Source: an uncultured Actinomycetes bacterium (GTDB lineage Bacteria; Actinomycetota; Actinomycetes; Mycobacteriales; Mycobacteriaceae). Taken from it: a DNA stretch of 41,359 bases. The stretch covers positions 1 through 41,359 of the forward strand of contig CAIRCP010000006.1 of assembly GCA_903877095.1 (NCBI GenBank). Direction: 5' to 3'. The notes beneath the pieces are model-generated. The model ran no database searches. It saw only the letters and a program-made list of their open reading frames with translations, and was not told the origin of the DNA. The translations under genes and the position numbers were made by a program. Positions 32,541 to 41,359 of the stretch are shown in pieces. Position 1 is the first letter of the stretch, and every line of letters starts with the position of its first letter.

Positions 32541-34840
32541 CCGAAGAGCCCGGGCAGCACTCCTTCAGACGTGCTGCGCAACTCCGCCAGCGTCACAGTG
32601 AAAAGTCCTTGCACCTCAACGGAATCGGACTCGGTGTCGGAGACGCCGATCCTGATCACGGGAAGCCCCCGGGCCTCGCACATCGCGCGGAATCGGCTCT
32701 CCTCGGTGCGGGGCACGGCGACCATCACCCGGCCGGCGGACTCGGAGAACAAGAAGACGAACGGATCTACCGATTCGGGAAGCACGATGCGGCAGCCTGT
32801 TTCGCCGGCCAGTGCCGCCTCGACCACGGTTTGGATCAGGCCGCCCTCGCTGAGATCGTGAGCGGCCGAGACGAGTCCGTCCCGGGACGCCGCCACCAGC
32901 ACCTCGGACAGCAGCTTCTCCCCGGCCAGATCCACCTTCGGTGGCAGGCCGCCGAGGTGGTCGGCGGTCACCTGCGCCCAGATCGAACCGTCGAACTCGT
33001 CGCGGGTGTCGCCGAGGAGGAACAACGCCTCCCCCGGCTCGGCGCCCAGCCCGGTGGGCAGTCGCCGACGGACGTCATCCAAGACACCGAGCACACCCAC
33101 CACCGGGGTGGGCAGAATAGGAGTGGCCCCGGTCTGGTTGTAGAAGCTGACGTTGCCGCCGGTGACCGGAATGCCCAGCGCCGCACAGCCGTCGGCGAGG
33201 CCGCGGACGGCCTGGGCGAACTGCCACATCACCCCGGGGTCCTCGGGAGAGCCGAAGTTGAGGCAGTTGGTGACGGCGATCGGGGTGGCCCCGGTGACGG
33301 CGACGTTGCGATAGGCCTCGGCCAGCGCCAGTTGCGCCCCGGCATACGGGTCCAGCTGGGTGTAGCGGCCCGAGGCGTCGGTGGACACCGCGATGCCGCG
33401 GTGGGTCTGCTCGTCGATGCGCAGCACTCCGCCGTCGGCGTTCTCGGCCAGCACGGTGTTGCCGCGAACGTACCGGTCGTACTGCTCGGTGATGAACTTG
33501 CGGCTGCACAGGTGCGGACTGCCCAGCAGCGCAAGCACAGTCGCGCGGAGCTCGTCGCCGGACCTCGGCCGCGGAAGCTTCGCCGAGGTATCGGCGTTGA
33601 GGGCGTCCTGGGCGTCCGGCCGGGCCAGCGGCCGCTGATAGACCGGGCCTTCATGGGCGACGGTGCGCGGCGGGACGTCGACGACGGTCTCGCCGTGCCA
33701 GGTGATCTTCAGCCGGTCTCCGTCGGTCACCTCTCCGATCACCGTGGCCAGCACGTCCCACTTGCGGCAGACCGCCATGAACTTCTCGACGTTCTCCGGC
33801 GTGACGACGGCGCACATGCGTTCCTGCGACTCGCTGGACAGGATCTCCGCGGGGGTCATATTCGCCGCACGCAGCGGCACCTTGTCCAGGTCGATAGTCA
33901 TTCCGCCGTCGCCGGCGGAGGCCAGTTCGGAAGTGGCGCAGGATAATCCGGCCCCGCCCAGATCCTGGATTCCCACCACCAGGCCGGCGGCGTACAACTC
34001 CAGGCAGCACTCGATGAGCACCTTCTCGGTGAACGGATCGCCCACCTGGACGCTGGGTAGCTTCTTGCGCCCGGCCCCCGACTCGTCACCGGAGAACGTG
34101 TCGCTCGCCAGGACCGATACCCCGCCGATGCCGTCCAGTCCGGTGCGCGCGCCGAACAGGATGATCTTGTTGCCGGTTCCGGAGGCAAAGGCCAGGTGCA
34201 GGTCCTCTTTGCGCAGCACCCCGACACACATGGCGTTGACCAAGGGGTTGCCCGCGTAGGAGGCGTCGAACACCGTCTCGCCGCCGATGTTGGGCAGGCC
34301 CAAGGAGTTTCCGTATCCGCCGACCCCGCGCACCACACCGTCGACCACCCGGCGGGTGTCGGGGGCGTCGGCCGCGCCGAAGCGCAACTGGTCCATCACC
34401 GCCACCGGGCGGGCGCCCATCGCCATGATGTCGCGGACGATGCCACCGACCCCGGTGGCAGCACCCTGATAGGGCTCCACGTAGGAGGGATGGTTGTGCG
34501 ACTCGACTTTGAAGGTCACCGCCCAGCCGTCACCGATATCGACCACGCCGGCGTTCTCACCGATACCGGCCAGCATGCCGGCGCGCATCGCGTCGGTGGT
34601 GGTCTCCCCGAAGTAGCGTAGGTGCACCTTGGAGGACTTGTAGGAGCAGTGCTCACTCCACATCACCGAGTACATGGCCAGTTCTGCGTCGGTGGGCCGG
34701 CGGCCGAGGATCTCCCGGATGCGCGCGTACTCGTCGTCCTTGAGTCCGAGTTCCCGGTAGGGCTGCGGGTGATCGGGGGTGGCCGTCGCCCTGTCGACCG
34801 TGTCGACGATGGGACCGGGGCCGACGCTGTCGACTGTCAC
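32537..34840 (-). CDS. purL: Phosphoribosylformylglycinamidine synthase subunit PurL
   Basis: Synthetase subunit of FGAM synthase (small PurL type), which works with PurQ and PurS in purine synthesis. The 767 residues show [42 protein letters not shown] in separate conserved blocks, [23 protein letters not shown] (ATP site) and GGGxS-type loops in each half. GTG at 34840 is chosen because TAGACT (34853-34848) lies seven bases upstream and the conserved protein begins shortly after; the longer frame covers the VOC gene. It is part of the purS-purQ run, 19 bp after the VOC gene, but probably has its own leaderless promoter too. Confidence 0.95.
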   Translation of the reverse strand: MTVDSVGPGPIVDTVDRATATPDHPQPYRELGLKDDEYARIREILGRRPTDAELAMYSVMWSEHCSYKSSKVHLRYFGETTTDAMRAGMLAGIGENAGVVDIGDGWAVTFKVESHNHPSYVEPYQGAATGVGGIVRDIMAMGARPVAVMDQLRFGAADAPDTRRVVDGVVRGVGGYGNSLGLPNIGGETVFDASYAGNPLVNAMCVGVLRKEDLHLAFASGTGNKIILFGARTGLDGIGGVSVLASDTFSGDESGAGRKKLPSVQVGDPFTEKVLIECCLELYAAGLVVGIQDLGGAGLSCATSELASAGDGGMTIDLDKVPLRAANMTPAEILSSESQERMCAVVTPENVEKFMAVCRKWDVLATVIGEVTDGDRLKITWHGETVVDVPPRTVAHEGPVYQRPLARPDAQDALNADTSAKLPRPRSGDELRATVLALLGSPHLCSRKFITEQYDRYVRGNTVLAENADGGVLRIDEQTHRGIAVSTDASGRYTQLDPYAGAQLALAEAYRNVAVTGATPIAVTNCLNFGSPEDPGVMWQFAQAVRGLADGCAALGIPVTGGNVSFYNQTGATPILPTPVVGVLGVLDDVRRRLPTGLGAEPGEALFLLGDTRDEFDGSIWAQVTADHLGGLPPKVDLAGEKLLSEVLVAASRDGLVSAAHDLSEGGLIQTVVEAALAGETGCRIVLPESVDPFVFLFSESAGRVMVAVPRTEESRFRAMCEARGLPVIRIGVSDTESDSVEVQGLFTVTLAELRSTSEGVLPGLFG

Positions 34841-34847
34841 GGCAATG

Positions 34848-34853
34848 AGTCTA
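34848..34853 (-). promoter_or_regulatory. -10 element for purL
   Basis: TAGACT on the minus strand, seven bases before the GTG at 34840, in the 19-bp gap after the VOC gene. It would give a leaderless purL transcript in addition to read-through from purS-purQ. Confidence 0.6.
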
Positions 34854-34859
34854 GTGAGG

Positions 34860-35213
34860 TCACTCCCGGGCGGCGCCGACGCAGAAGGCGTTGCCGTCCG
34901 GGTCGGCCAGCACGACCCAGCGAAAACCGCCGTCGACGCTGTGCCGGCCGGTTTCCTCAGCGCCAAGACCGACGAGACGTTCGACTTCGGCGTCGACGTC
35001 GGCCGCCGAGAAGTCCACGTGGACCCGGTTCTTTCCCGGTGTCGGCGCGTCAACCCGCTGGAATCCCAGGGCCGGACCGCCGTCGCGGGGAACCAGCGCG
35101 AACTCACCGGCCATCAGGACGACCACGGTCCCGCCGAGGGCATCGGCCCACCACTGAGCCAGTCGCTCGGGATCGAGGCAGTCGACGGTGATCATTTCCA
35201 GCGACAGGGTCAC
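34860..35213 (-). CDS. VOC/glyoxalase-like protein
   Basis: Small protein of 117 residues with two beta-alpha-beta-beta-beta modules of the vicinal-oxygen-chelate fold (Glyoxalase_6 type). Seen motifs: [42 protein letters not shown] and the end [13 protein letters not shown]. Only some metal-ligand positions (H in RVHVDF, E-like residues) are kept, so a binding or antibiotic-resistance-like role is as likely as catalysis. The GTG start overlaps the aminopeptidase stop as GTGA. Confidence 0.82.
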   Translation of the reverse strand: MTLSLEMITVDCLDPERLAQWWADALGGTVVVLMAGEFALVPRDGGPALGFQRVDAPTPGKNRVHVDFSAADVDAEVERLVGLGAEETGRHSVDGGFRWVVLADPDGNAFCVGAARE

Positions 35214-36499
35214 ACCGTCACCTCCGGGGCCAGGAACGCCGCCAGTGCGGCGGCGTAGGCGGCGACGTCGTCGGCGCCCATCAGTTCACGTGCGGAGTGC
35301 ATCGCCAGTTGCGGCGCGCCGACGTCGACGGTCGGAATGCCGGTGCGGGCCGCCGTCATCGGCCCGATCGTGGACCCGCAGGGCAGGTCCGCGCGATGCT
35401 CGTAGCGCTGCAATGGCACACCGGCCTGGCGGCAGGCCAGCACGAAGGCGGCCGCGGTGCGGCCGTCGGTGGCGTACCGGAGGTTGGGCTGCACCTTGAG
35501 TACCGGGCCGCCGTTGACCCTGATGAGGTGGCCGGGCTCATGGCGTTCGGGATAGTTCGGATGGGTGGCATGGGCCATGTCGCCGGAGGCCACCATCGAC
35601 GCGGTCAACAGGCGCAGGAAATCCTCCCGGTCGCCACCCCAGCCCAGCACGATCCGTTCCAGCGTGGTCAACAGGAAGTCGGACTGGGCGCCGTGATCCG
35701 ACGTTGAGCCCACTTCCTCATGGTCGAAAAGCACCAGCACCGGCAGATACTCGCCGGGGTCGACCGCCAGCAGCGCCTCCAGTCCGGCGTAGCAGGTGCC
35801 CTGGTTGTCCAGGCGCGGGGCGCTCACCAGGTTTTCGTCGGCACCGATCACCACCGAGGGCGTCAGGTCATGCGTCATCAGGTCAGCCGCCAGCACATCG
35901 GCGGGCGCCACCTCGAACTGATCGGCGATGTAGCCCAGCAGCGACCGGGGCCGGTCGCCGACACCCCAGACGGCGTTGACGTGGCGCTGCGGATCCAGGC
36001 TGAGCGAGCCACGGTCCTCGGCGAGGTGGATGGCCAGTTGCGGCACCCGCAGCAGCGGTTCGTCGATGCGGACCAGCCAGTACGCGACACCACCCGGCGA
36101 GTCGGCGTCGCGGACTGACAACCGACCACTGAGCCCCAGGTCACGGTCGAGCCAGGAGTTGAGCCACGCCCCGCCGTAAGGCTGCAATGCCACCATCTGC
36201 CAGCCCGCTACGACCCGGTCCGGGTGCTGTTTGACCCGCAGATTGGGGCTGTCGGTATGGGCGCCGACGATCCGGAACGCACCCGCCGGATCGGCACGGT
36301 TGTCCCAGGCGATCAACGACCCGGAGCGGATGGCGAAGAACCGGCCGGTCGCCGCCGAGCCCGCCGGCCAGCGGTCGGTCTCGGCGAGTTCGGTGTACCC
36401 GGCCGAACGCAGCCGCTTGGCCACCGTCGCACAGACGTGGAACGGCGACGGCGAGGCGTCCACGAACTCGCACAACCCCGACGGGGTCGCACCCGTCAT
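35210..36499 (-). CDS. pepC: M18 family aspartyl aminopeptidase
   Basis: Cytosolic dizinc aminopeptidase, homologue of Rv0800 (pepC/ApeB). The 429 residues keep the full M18 set: H81 and D83 in [12 protein letters not shown], the bridging aspartate in [16 protein letters not shown] in [17 protein letters not shown], the aspartate in [20 protein letters not shown] and the histidine in [12 protein letters not shown]. Substrates are peptides with acidic N-terminal residues in the better-known members. ATG at 36499 overlaps the purQ stop as ATGA. Its place inside the purine run matches the M. tuberculosis order only in part. Confidence 0.9.
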   Translation of the reverse strand: MTGATPSGLCEFVDASPSPFHVCATVAKRLRSAGYTELAETDRWPAGSAATGRFFAIRSGSLIAWDNRADPAGAFRIVGAHTDSPNLRVKQHPDRVVAGWQMVALQPYGGAWLNSWLDRDLGLSGRLSVRDADSPGGVAYWLVRIDEPLLRVPQLAIHLAEDRGSLSLDPQRHVNAVWGVGDRPRSLLGYIADQFEVAPADVLAADLMTHDLTPSVVIGADENLVSAPRLDNQGTCYAGLEALLAVDPGEYLPVLVLFDHEEVGSTSDHGAQSDFLLTTLERIVLGWGGDREDFLRLLTASMVASGDMAHATHPNYPERHEPGHLIRVNGGPVLKVQPNLRYATDGRTAAAFVLACRQAGVPLQRYEHRADLPCGSTIGPMTAARTGIPTVDVGAPQLAMHSARELMGADDVAAYAAALAAFLAPEVTV

Positions 36500-37176
36500 G
36501 GCCGGGCGGCCAGGACCGCGTCGAGCGCCGAATAGAACAGGCCCAGACCGTCGTCCGACGGACCGGTCAGCGGCTCGGTGGCGTGCTCGGGATGCGGCAT
36601 CAACCCGACGACTCGGCCGTCGGCCGAACTGATCCCGGCGATGTCCCGCATCGAGCCGTTGGGGTTCTCGGCGTAGCGGAACACCACCCGCCCTTCGCCT
36701 TCGAGCTCGTCGAGCACGGATTCGCTTGCCACATAACGACCTTCGCCGGACTTGAGCGGCACCAGCAGTTCCGCGCCCCACTCGTAGCGCGACGTCCAGG
36801 CTGTCGTGATGGAGTCGGCTTTCAACCACACGTCGCGGCAGATGAAGTGCAGGCCGGCGTTGCGTGCCAGCGCCCCGGGCAGCAGGCCCGCTTCGCAGAG
36901 GATCTGAAAACCGTTGCAAATCCCCAAGACCGGCATACCGTGGCCGGCGGCGGCGATCACCTCGCCCATGACCGGTGCGAATTTCGCGATGGCGCCGCAA
37001 CGCAGGTAGTCGCCGTAGGAGAAGCCCCCCGGCACGACGACGGCGTCGACGCCCTTGAGGTCGGCGTCGCCGTGCCACAGGCTGACCGCCTCGCCCCCGG
37101 CCAGGCGGACCGCACGCGCGGCATCGACGTCGTCGAGGGTTCCGGGGAAGGTGATCACCCCGACGCGTGCGTTCAC
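36496..37176 (-). CDS. purQ: Phosphoribosylformylglycinamidine synthase subunit PurQ
   Basis: Glutaminase subunit of FGAM synthase, class I GATase fold; supplies ammonia to PurL. The 226 residues carry [18 protein letters not shown], the nucleophile C87 in [10 protein letters not shown], and the His-Glu pair in [14 protein letters not shown] at 37176 opens [16 protein letters not shown]. It lies 31 bp after purS and overlaps the aminopeptidase start (ATGA). Confidence 0.95.
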   Translation of the reverse strand: MNARVGVITFPGTLDDVDAARAVRLAGGEAVSLWHGDADLKGVDAVVVPGGFSYGDYLRCGAIAKFAPVMGEVIAAAGHGMPVLGICNGFQILCEAGLLPGALARNAGLHFICRDVWLKADSITTAWTSRYEWGAELLVPLKSGEGRYVASESVLDELEGEGRVVFRYAENPNGSMRDIAGISSADGRVVGLMPHPEHATEPLTGPSDDGLGLFYSALDAVLAARP

Positions 37177-37207
37177 GCGGGATCCGCCTTCGCTTCTCGC
37201 TGGCCGG

Positions 37208-37447
37208 TCACGCTCGGTCCCGGGTGACCGACCAGTCCTCGATCACGGTGTTGGCCAGCAGCGATTCGGCGATCTCGGCCAATTCGTCGTCGCTGACGGT
37301 GTCGTCGACCTCGAGTTCGAAACGCTTGCCCTGTCGGACGTCCGAGATTCCGGCGTGGCCGAGCCGGCCCAGCGCGCCGACGATGGCCTGGCCCTGCGGA
37401 TCGAGGATCTCGGCTTTCGGCATCACGGTGACAACTACCCGGGGCAC
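37208..37447 (-). CDS. purS: Phosphoribosylformylglycinamidine synthase subunit PurS
   Basis: Small subunit that docks PurQ on PurL. The 79 residues show the family pattern [36 protein letters not shown] and [13 protein letters not shown] near the end (here [14 protein letters not shown]). GTG at 37447 with AAGGAG four bases upstream. It is the first gene of the purS-purQ-pepC-VOC-purL run. A hairpin lies in its leader. Confidence 0.93.
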   Translation of the reverse strand: MPRVVVTVMPKAEILDPQGQAIVGALGRLGHAGISDVRQGKRFELEVDDTVSDDELAEIAESLLANTVIEDWSVTRDRA

Positions 37448-37469
37448 GGGGCTCCTTCGGTCGGCGGGG

Positions 37470-37514
37470 CGCCGACGGCCTAGCGTCGGCGATCGAGTTG
37501 CGCCGCTGATCCTA
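37470..37514 (-). promoter_or_regulatory. purS promoter and leader hairpin
   Basis: TAGGAT on the minus strand (37514-37509) is a candidate -10. The leader of about 55 bases contains CGCCGACG (37491-37484 on the minus strand) and its inverse CGTCGGCG (37477-37470), a perfect 8-bp stem with a 6-base loop ending 22 bases before the purS GTG. No T-run follows, so it is not a plain terminator. It could affect translation of the purine operon. Confidence 0.45.
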
Positions 37515-37523
37515 CCGGTGTGA

Positions 37524-38180
37524 TCAGGGGCAGGAGTCGATGTAGGCCGTGCACAGCGGCGTGCCCAGCGCGTCGAGCACCGCGGTGTCGGTCAGCGCCG
37601 GCCAGGGCGTCTGCGCCGGAGCGTCCGTCCACAGCGCCAGCTCGGTGACCGTGCTGTTCACCGGGTCGGCGACCAGATACTCGTGCAGCACCACCGGGCC
37701 GCTGATCACTGCGGCGAACCGGTCCGGCTCGTCGACGATGAGCGACGCCGAGGCAGCCGGGTTGCCCGACTGGCAGTCCCGCAGGGCGTCCACCGCGGCG
37801 GCGAACGTGCCCTGCGCGAGTTGGCCACCGAGCCAGGTCTCGCCACGCCAGTGCAGCACCTGGGCCTGAAGTTGCCACTGGCCGCGGGGATTGGACACGG
37901 TGGCACGTTCGGCGACGGCGTAGTTACGCGGATCGCCGGGCAGCGACGGAATTGCGCACAATTCCTCGAACCGCAACCTCGGCGGCCGGGCGGTGACCGC
38001 GAGACCGGCAAGTTTGGGCCAGTCATAGACCTCGTTGAGGGGAATCGCCGATGGCGAGATCCATGCCGCCTCGGGGATCCGGTTGCACACCGGCGGGCAG
38101 TTGCCGGCCGGTTCGCCGGAGACCGGCGGTGCCAGTACGGCACTTGAACCCACCAACAGTGCTGTCAGGGCCATCCGCAT
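37524..38180 (-). CDS. Secreted mycobacterial hypothetical protein (218 aa)
   Basis: Exported protein with a signal peptide (MRMALTALLVGSSAVLAPPVSG, about residues 1-22, no lipobox). The mature part begins GNCPPVCNRIPEAAWISPSAIP and contains six cysteines (NCPPVC, ELCAIPS, DCQSGN, LCTAY and the final SC), so disulfides are likely. The middle holds a repeat-free beta-rich stretch (WQLQAQVLHWRGETWLGGQLAQGTF). I know conserved proteins of this type beside purS in mycobacteria but no function. ATG at 38180 has AGGAGG seven bases upstream. It is divergent from the hydrolase gene at 38216. Confidence 0.78.
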   Translation of the reverse strand: MRMALTALLVGSSAVLAPPVSGEPAGNCPPVCNRIPEAAWISPSAIPLNEVYDWPKLAGLAVTARPPRLRFEELCAIPSLPGDPRNYAVAERATVSNPRGQWQLQAQVLHWRGETWLGGQLAQGTFAAAVDALRDCQSGNPAASASLIVDEPDRFAAVISGPVVLHEYLVADPVNSTVTELALWTDAPAQTPWPALTDTAVLDALGTPLCTAYIDSCP

Positions 38181-38215
38181 CCCGCCGCCTCCTGTCAGCG
38201 CGCACAATCGTAAGC

Positions 38216-38854
38216 ATGGAGTTGACGCATTTCGGACATTCCTGCCTGCTGGCGGACTTCGGTGTCGCGCGCGTGCTGTTCGATCCGGGCAACTTCTCAC
38301 ACGGGTTCGAGGGCATCACCGGGCTGTCGGCGATTCTGATCACCCACCAGCATCCCGATCACGCCGACCCGCAGCGGCTACCGGCCCTGGTCGAGGCCAA
38401 TCCGCAAGCCGCGCTCTACGCCGACCCGCAAACCGCCGCCATGCTCGGCGGCGACTGGCGCGCGGTGAATGCCGGTGACGAATTTCCCCTGAGCGGCCTC
38501 ACCGTCCGCGGGGTGGGGGGACGGCATGCGGTGATCCACCCGGAGATCCCGGTGATCGACAACATCTCCTACCTGATCGGCGACGACGAGCATCCGGCCA
38601 GACTGATGCACCCCGGCGACGCGTTGTTCGTTCCGGCTGAGCCGATCGAGGTGCTGGCCACCCCGGCGGCGGCGCCATGGATGAAGATCTCCGAAGCGGT
38701 GGACTACCTGCGGGCGGTGGCGCCCCGGCATGCCGTCCCGATCCATCAGGGCATCATCGCGCCGGAAGCGCGGGGGATCTTCTACGGCCGACTCAGCGAG
38801 ATGACCGACACCGATTTCCGGGTACTGACCGAAGAGACCGCGGTCTCATTCTGA
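38216..38854 (+). CDS. Metallo-beta-lactamase-fold hydrolase (UlaG/YtnP-like)
   Basis: Cytoplasmic metal-dependent hydrolase of 212 residues, similar to the Rv0786c group. The metal motif is ITHQHPDHAD (H44, H46, D48, H49). FGHSCLLADFG and VLFDPGNF at the start are typical of the UlaG-like subfamily, and later ligands are represented by the H in LMHPGDALFV and H in AVPIHQG. Start ATG at 38216 lies seven bases after CACAAT (38203-38208), so a leaderless message is possible. An SDR gene follows after 25 bp, in the same direction. Substrate unknown. Confidence 0.85.
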   Translation: MELTHFGHSCLLADFGVARVLFDPGNFSHGFEGITGLSAILITHQHPDHADPQRLPALVEANPQAALYADPQTAAMLGGDWRAVNAGDEFPLSGLTVRGVGGRHAVIHPEIPVIDNISYLIGDDEHPARLMHPGDALFVPAEPIEVLATPAAAPWMKISEAVDYLRAVAPRHAVPIHQGIIAPEARGIFYGRLSEMTDTDFRVLTEETAVSF

Positions 38855-38879
38855 GCCGTCAACCGCGAGAGGAACACAG

Positions 38880-39680
38880 TTGAGCACAGCCGATCTGGCG
38901 AGGCTTTTTGGCCTGGAGGGCAAGACCGCCCTGGTCACCGGCGGCACCCGCGGGATCGGAATGATGATCGCCCGCGGTCTGCTGCAGGCGGGGGCCGGCG
39001 TGGTGATCAGTTCCCGCAGGGCCGACGCCTGCGAACAGGCGGTTGCGGCGTTGTCGGAGTTCGGTCCAGTGCGTGGGGTGCCGGCCGACCTGTCCCGCCA
39101 GGACGAATGCACCCGCCTGGCCGCCGCCGTGTTGGACGGAACCGACTCACTCGACATCCTGGTGAACAACGCCGGGGCGACCTGGGGTGAGCCGCTGGAG
39201 ACCTTCCCGGCGGCGGCGTGGGACCGGGTCCTCGATCTGAACGTCAAGTCGCCGTTCTGGATGGTGCAGGCGCTGGCGCCCGCTTTACGCGAAGCCGGCA
39301 CCCTGGACGACCCAGCGCGCATCATCAACGTCGGCAGCATCGACGGAATCCACGTCAGTCCGATGCCCACCTACTCCTACTCCGCGAGCAAGGCGGCGAT
39401 CCACCAGCTGACCCGGGTCCTGGCCAAGGAACTCGGGCCGCAACACATCACCGTCAACGCGATCGCGCCGGGGCCGTTCCCGTCGAAGATGATGGCCGCC
39501 ACCCTGGAAGCATTCGGCGACGCCATCGCGGCGGGCGCACCGATGCGCCGGATCGGACGCGACGACGATATGGCCGGCATCGCGGTGTTCCTGGCCAGCC
39601 GGGCCGGCTCCTACGTCAACGGGGCGATCATCCCGGTCGACGGGGGGATCGCGACGACGGCCGGCGGGTCGGCGCGCTGA
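38880..39680 (+). CDS. Short-chain dehydrogenase/reductase (SDR)
   Basis: Classical SDR of 266 residues. NAD(P) loop TGGTRGIG (20-27), VNNAGA (95-100), catalytic S153 and the Y167-S-A-S-K171 motif are all intact, so it should be active. R47 after the second beta strand (SSRRAD) favours NADPH. The insertion ASTLDDPARI-like between helices, here GTLDDPARIIN, is seen in RhlG/beta-ketoacyl reductase relatives. Start is a TTG at 38880 with AGAGGA upstream. It follows the hydrolase gene by 25 bp. Substrate not determined. Confidence 0.85.
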   Translation: MSTADLARLFGLEGKTALVTGGTRGIGMMIARGLLQAGAGVVISSRRADACEQAVAALSEFGPVRGVPADLSRQDECTRLAAAVLDGTDSLDILVNNAGATWGEPLETFPAAAWDRVLDLNVKSPFWMVQALAPALREAGTLDDPARIINVGSIDGIHVSPMPTYSYSASKAAIHQLTRVLAKELGPQHITVNAIAPGPFPSKMMAATLEAFGDAIAAGAPMRRIGRDDDMAGIAVFLASRAGSYVNGAIIPVDGGIATTAGGSAR

Positions 39681-39817
39681 ATCCCCGCCCGGTCCGACGA
39701 GGGTTGCCCGCCGTTGCCCATTCCGCGTCGACTACCTTGGGCTTCAGTGATTTCGGGGGCTCGCGGCGGATGACCAGGGCCGGAGCGTGATCCGATGATT
39801 GAGAAAGGCTTGAGCTT

Positions 39818-40612
39818 GTGAGTGAGTTGGGCTTCCGCAAGAAGCTTGTCTACAAGTTTTTCCCGTTCAACCTCGATGAAGTCGGGATCGTCCACACCCT
39901 CATCGGTCGCCAAAAAGGGACGATGCTCGACGTCGGGGCGCATTGGGGCAACTCGCTGGCTCCGTTCCTGCAAGACGGTTGGACCGTCTACGCCTTCGAA
40001 CCGGATCCGGCCAACCGGGCTGTGCTGAACTCACGCCACCCGGGCGCGCGCGTCGACGCCCGGGCCATTTCCGAAAAGGACGGCGAGACGGTGTCGCTGT
40101 TCACCAGCGACGTCTCGACAGGAATCAGCACCCTCTCGCCCTTCCACCCCTCCCACGAAGCGACCACCCAGGTCCAGACCGTCAGGCTGGACACCTTCAT
40201 CGCCGAGCGCGGCATCGACACCGTCGACTTCATCAAGACCGACGTCGAGGGGCTCGACCTCTTCGTCCTGCGCACCTTTCCGTGGGAGCGTCTGCATCCG
40301 AAAGCCGTTGTCTGCGAGTTCGAGGACAATAAGACGACTCGCCTGGGCTACACCGTGCACGACACTGCGCAATTCCTTGCCGATAAGGGCTATGCCGTTG
40401 TCGTCTCGCAATGGGAGCCCGTCGTCGAGTACGGCCGCAACCACACCTGGAGCCAGTTCAAGCATTACCCCGCGGACGTTCCGGGCAACTGCCACGGCAA
40501 TTTGATCGCCGTTCAGCCACAGTTGCTTGATTCTCTGGACCGGACCTGCGCGGCGGCCGCACGCAAAGACCAGCTGCGCCGTAAGACCGAGCGGCTCCTG
40601 CGGATCAGCTAG
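39818..40612 (+). CDS. FkbM-family SAM-dependent methyltransferase
   Basis: O-methyltransferase of the FkbM family (264 residues), which often methylates sugar hydroxyls in surface glycolipids. SAM loop TMLDVGAHWGNSLAPF (35-50), then VYAFEPDPANRAVL with the acidic residue for the SAM ribose, and FIKTDVEGLDLFVL, the FkbM signature. The C-terminal tail is basic. GTG at 39818 has AAAGG nine bases upstream; an 8-codon ORF (39795-39821) also overlaps this start. The next gene, gmd, follows 69 bp later, so the pair looks like the start of a deoxysugar glycolipid cluster, as in mycobacterial GPL loci. Base composition is somewhat lower in G+C than the core genes. Confidence 0.85.
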   Translation: MSELGFRKKLVYKFFPFNLDEVGIVHTLIGRQKGTMLDVGAHWGNSLAPFLQDGWTVYAFEPDPANRAVLNSRHPGARVDARAISEKDGETVSLFTSDVSTGISTLSPFHPSHEATTQVQTVRLDTFIAERGIDTVDFIKTDVEGLDLFVLRTFPWERLHPKAVVCEFEDNKTTRLGYTVHDTAQFLADKGYAVVVSQWEPVVEYGRNHTWSQFKHYPADVPGNCHGNLIAVQPQLLDSLDRTCAAAARKDQLRRKTERLLRIS

Positions 40613-40681
40613 GTCGGGGATGATGCTGCACCGCGAGTTCTGGCCGGCGGTCGTCAGCCATCGACCAGAGGAGTGGAGACA

Positions 40682-41242
40682 ATGGCAAAGCGTGCGTTGA
40701 TTACCGGGATCACCGGTCAAGATGGCTCCTACCTGGCAGAACTTCTTCTCGGCAAGGGTTACGAAGTCCACGGGCTGATCCGGCGTGCTTCGACGTTCAA
40801 CACCGCTCGCATCGATCATCTCTTCGTCGACCCGCATTCCCCCGACGCCAAGCTGTTCTTGCATCACGGAGATCTCAGCGACGGCACCCGCCTTGTGACG
40901 CTGCTGGCCGAAGTCAGGCCCGACGAGGTCTACAACCTCGCTGCCCAGTCCCACGTGCGAGTGTCCTTCGATGAACCCGAGCACACCGCCGATACGACTG
41001 GCACAGGCACCATTCGCATGCTGGAAGCAGTGCGTCTGTCCGGTATCACGACCCGGTTCTACCAGGCGTCCTCATCGGAAATGTTCGGGGCGACACCTCC
41101 GCCGCAAAACGAGGAGACGGCGTTCTATCCGCGCTCGCCCTACGCTGCGGCCAAGGTGTACGGCCACTGGATAACCAAGAACTATCGGGAGGCCTACGGC
41201 CTTTTCGCGACCAGTGGAATCGGCGGTGTCATAGCGTCGTAG
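40682..41242 (+). pseudogene. gmd: GDP-mannose 4,6-dehydratase, truncated by an IS element
   Basis: Gmd makes GDP-4-keto-6-deoxymannose, precursor of GDP-fucose, rhamnose-type and perosamine-type sugars. The NADP loop is [16 protein letters not shown] (7-22), followed by [15 protein letters not shown] and the catalytic Y154-x-x-x-K158 ([12 protein letters not shown]). Similarity to Gmd is intact to residue 180 ([10 protein letters not shown], base 41221). The last six residues, GGVIAS, and the stop are foreign and belong to an IS30-like end. About half of the usual 330-345 residues, including most of the substrate-binding domain, is missing, so the product should be inactive unless the rest lies beyond the element. 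ATG at 40682 with GGAG upstream; the frame also opens at 40673. Confidence 0.9.
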
Positions 41243-41359
41243 CAACAGACCCACTGAGCGGGAGGGAGTTGCAGGTTGGCGCGCAGGATGTTGACGTTCG
41301 AGGATCGAGCGGACATCGCGGTCGGGATCGAGTCGGGCTTGTCTGACACCGAGATCGCC
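41222..41359 (+). mobile_element. IS30-like insertion sequence, left end (partial)
   Basis: Sequence similarity to gmd stops after 41221, and a new sequence begins (GGCGGTGTCATAGCGTCG...), leading to an IS30-type transposase start at 41276. The element runs off the right edge, so its far end and any target duplication are not visible. The boundary is placed where the Gmd reading frame loses family similarity, accurate to a few bases. Confidence 0.75.
41276..41359 (+). CDS. IS30-family transposase, N-terminal fragment
   Basis: First 28 codons of a transposase: LARRMLTFEDRADIAVGIES followed by GLSDTEIA, then the window ends. This is the N-terminal helix-turn-helix of IS30-type enzymes, with the typical LTxEDRxxIxxGIxxGLSxxEIA pattern. 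The TTG at 41276 has GGAGGGAG (41261-41268) seven bases upstream; the in-frame ATG at 41288 is a second option. The rest of the catalytic DDE domain is outside the window. Confidence 0.8.
   Translation, partial: MARRMLTFEDRADIAVGIESGLSDTEIA

Noticed and set aside
39795..39821. Eight-codon ORF MIEKGLSL overlapping the FkbM gene start as GTGA
   Set aside because: The FkbM GTG has its own well-spaced AAAGG, and no promoter box places a transcript start at this ATG; probably chance.

Overview
The window is chromosomal DNA of a rapidly growing mycobacterium (Mycolicibacterium-like). Evidence is high G+C, many GTG and leaderless starts, mycobacteria-restricted genes (mshD, lmeA, desA1, a DUF3073 protein, a poly-cysteine leader peptide), and a gene order that follows the M. 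tuberculosis Rv0824c to Rv0787A block in inverted form. It also carries a complete pstSCAB operon next to phoU and glnR-mshD, as I recall for M. smegmatis. Family assignments come from reading motifs and from memory of homologues; no database search was run.

Left edge (1-645): the first bases of an IS1182-like transposase reading out of the window, then a small secreted protein. 0.8-6 kb: desA1 (mycolate desaturase), a perfect 15-bp terminator hairpin overlapping the dus start region, dus (tRNA dihydrouridine synthase), an LCP-family cell-wall ligase and phoU. 6-11.7 kb, minus strand: glnR-mshD-pstS-pstC-pstA-pstB, with a two-unit 11-bp PHO box ahead of pstS. 11.8-16.3 kb, plus strand: lmeA-thiX; a leaderless eight-cysteine leader peptide whose Cys codons can pair with the ribosome binding site of a DUF4395 membrane protein; sseC; a 32-residue membrane peptide; nitrobindin; a small lipoprotein; and a SABATH-type fatty-acid methyltransferase preceded by a leaderless 14-codon ORF that overlaps its start. 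16.6-19 kb: a divergent pair (PabC/D-amino-acid-transaminase-like and YgfZ-like) and a DUF3073 protein.

19-29.7 kb: purM and purF, adjacent in M. tuberculosis, are separated here by an amidohydrolase-DUF2461-lhgO run, a secreted cupin and an NAD-epimerase/DUF2867 protein. A large acyltransferase-SGNH protein lies upstream of purF. 29.7-37.4 kb is one long minus-strand run, purS-purQ-M18 aminopeptidase-VOC protein-purL-alpha/beta hydrolase-CPBP protease-SCP-like protein, in which most junctions are 4-bp ATGA/GTGA overlaps. 37.5-39.7 kb: a secreted protein, a metallo-beta-lactamase-fold hydrolase and an SDR. Right edge (39.8 kb to the end): an FkbM methyltransferase and a GDP-mannose 4,6-dehydratase gene cut at codon 180 by the end of an IS30-like element that runs off the window.

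The core themes are de novo purine synthesis (purM, F, L, Q, S), phosphate uptake and its control, sulfur/thiol metabolism (mycothiol, ThiX, SseC, the cysteine-sensing leader) and envelope lipids (DesA1, LCP, LmeA, FAMT, acyltransferase). Both edges lie inside insertion sequences, so the window may be an assembly contig broken at repeats.
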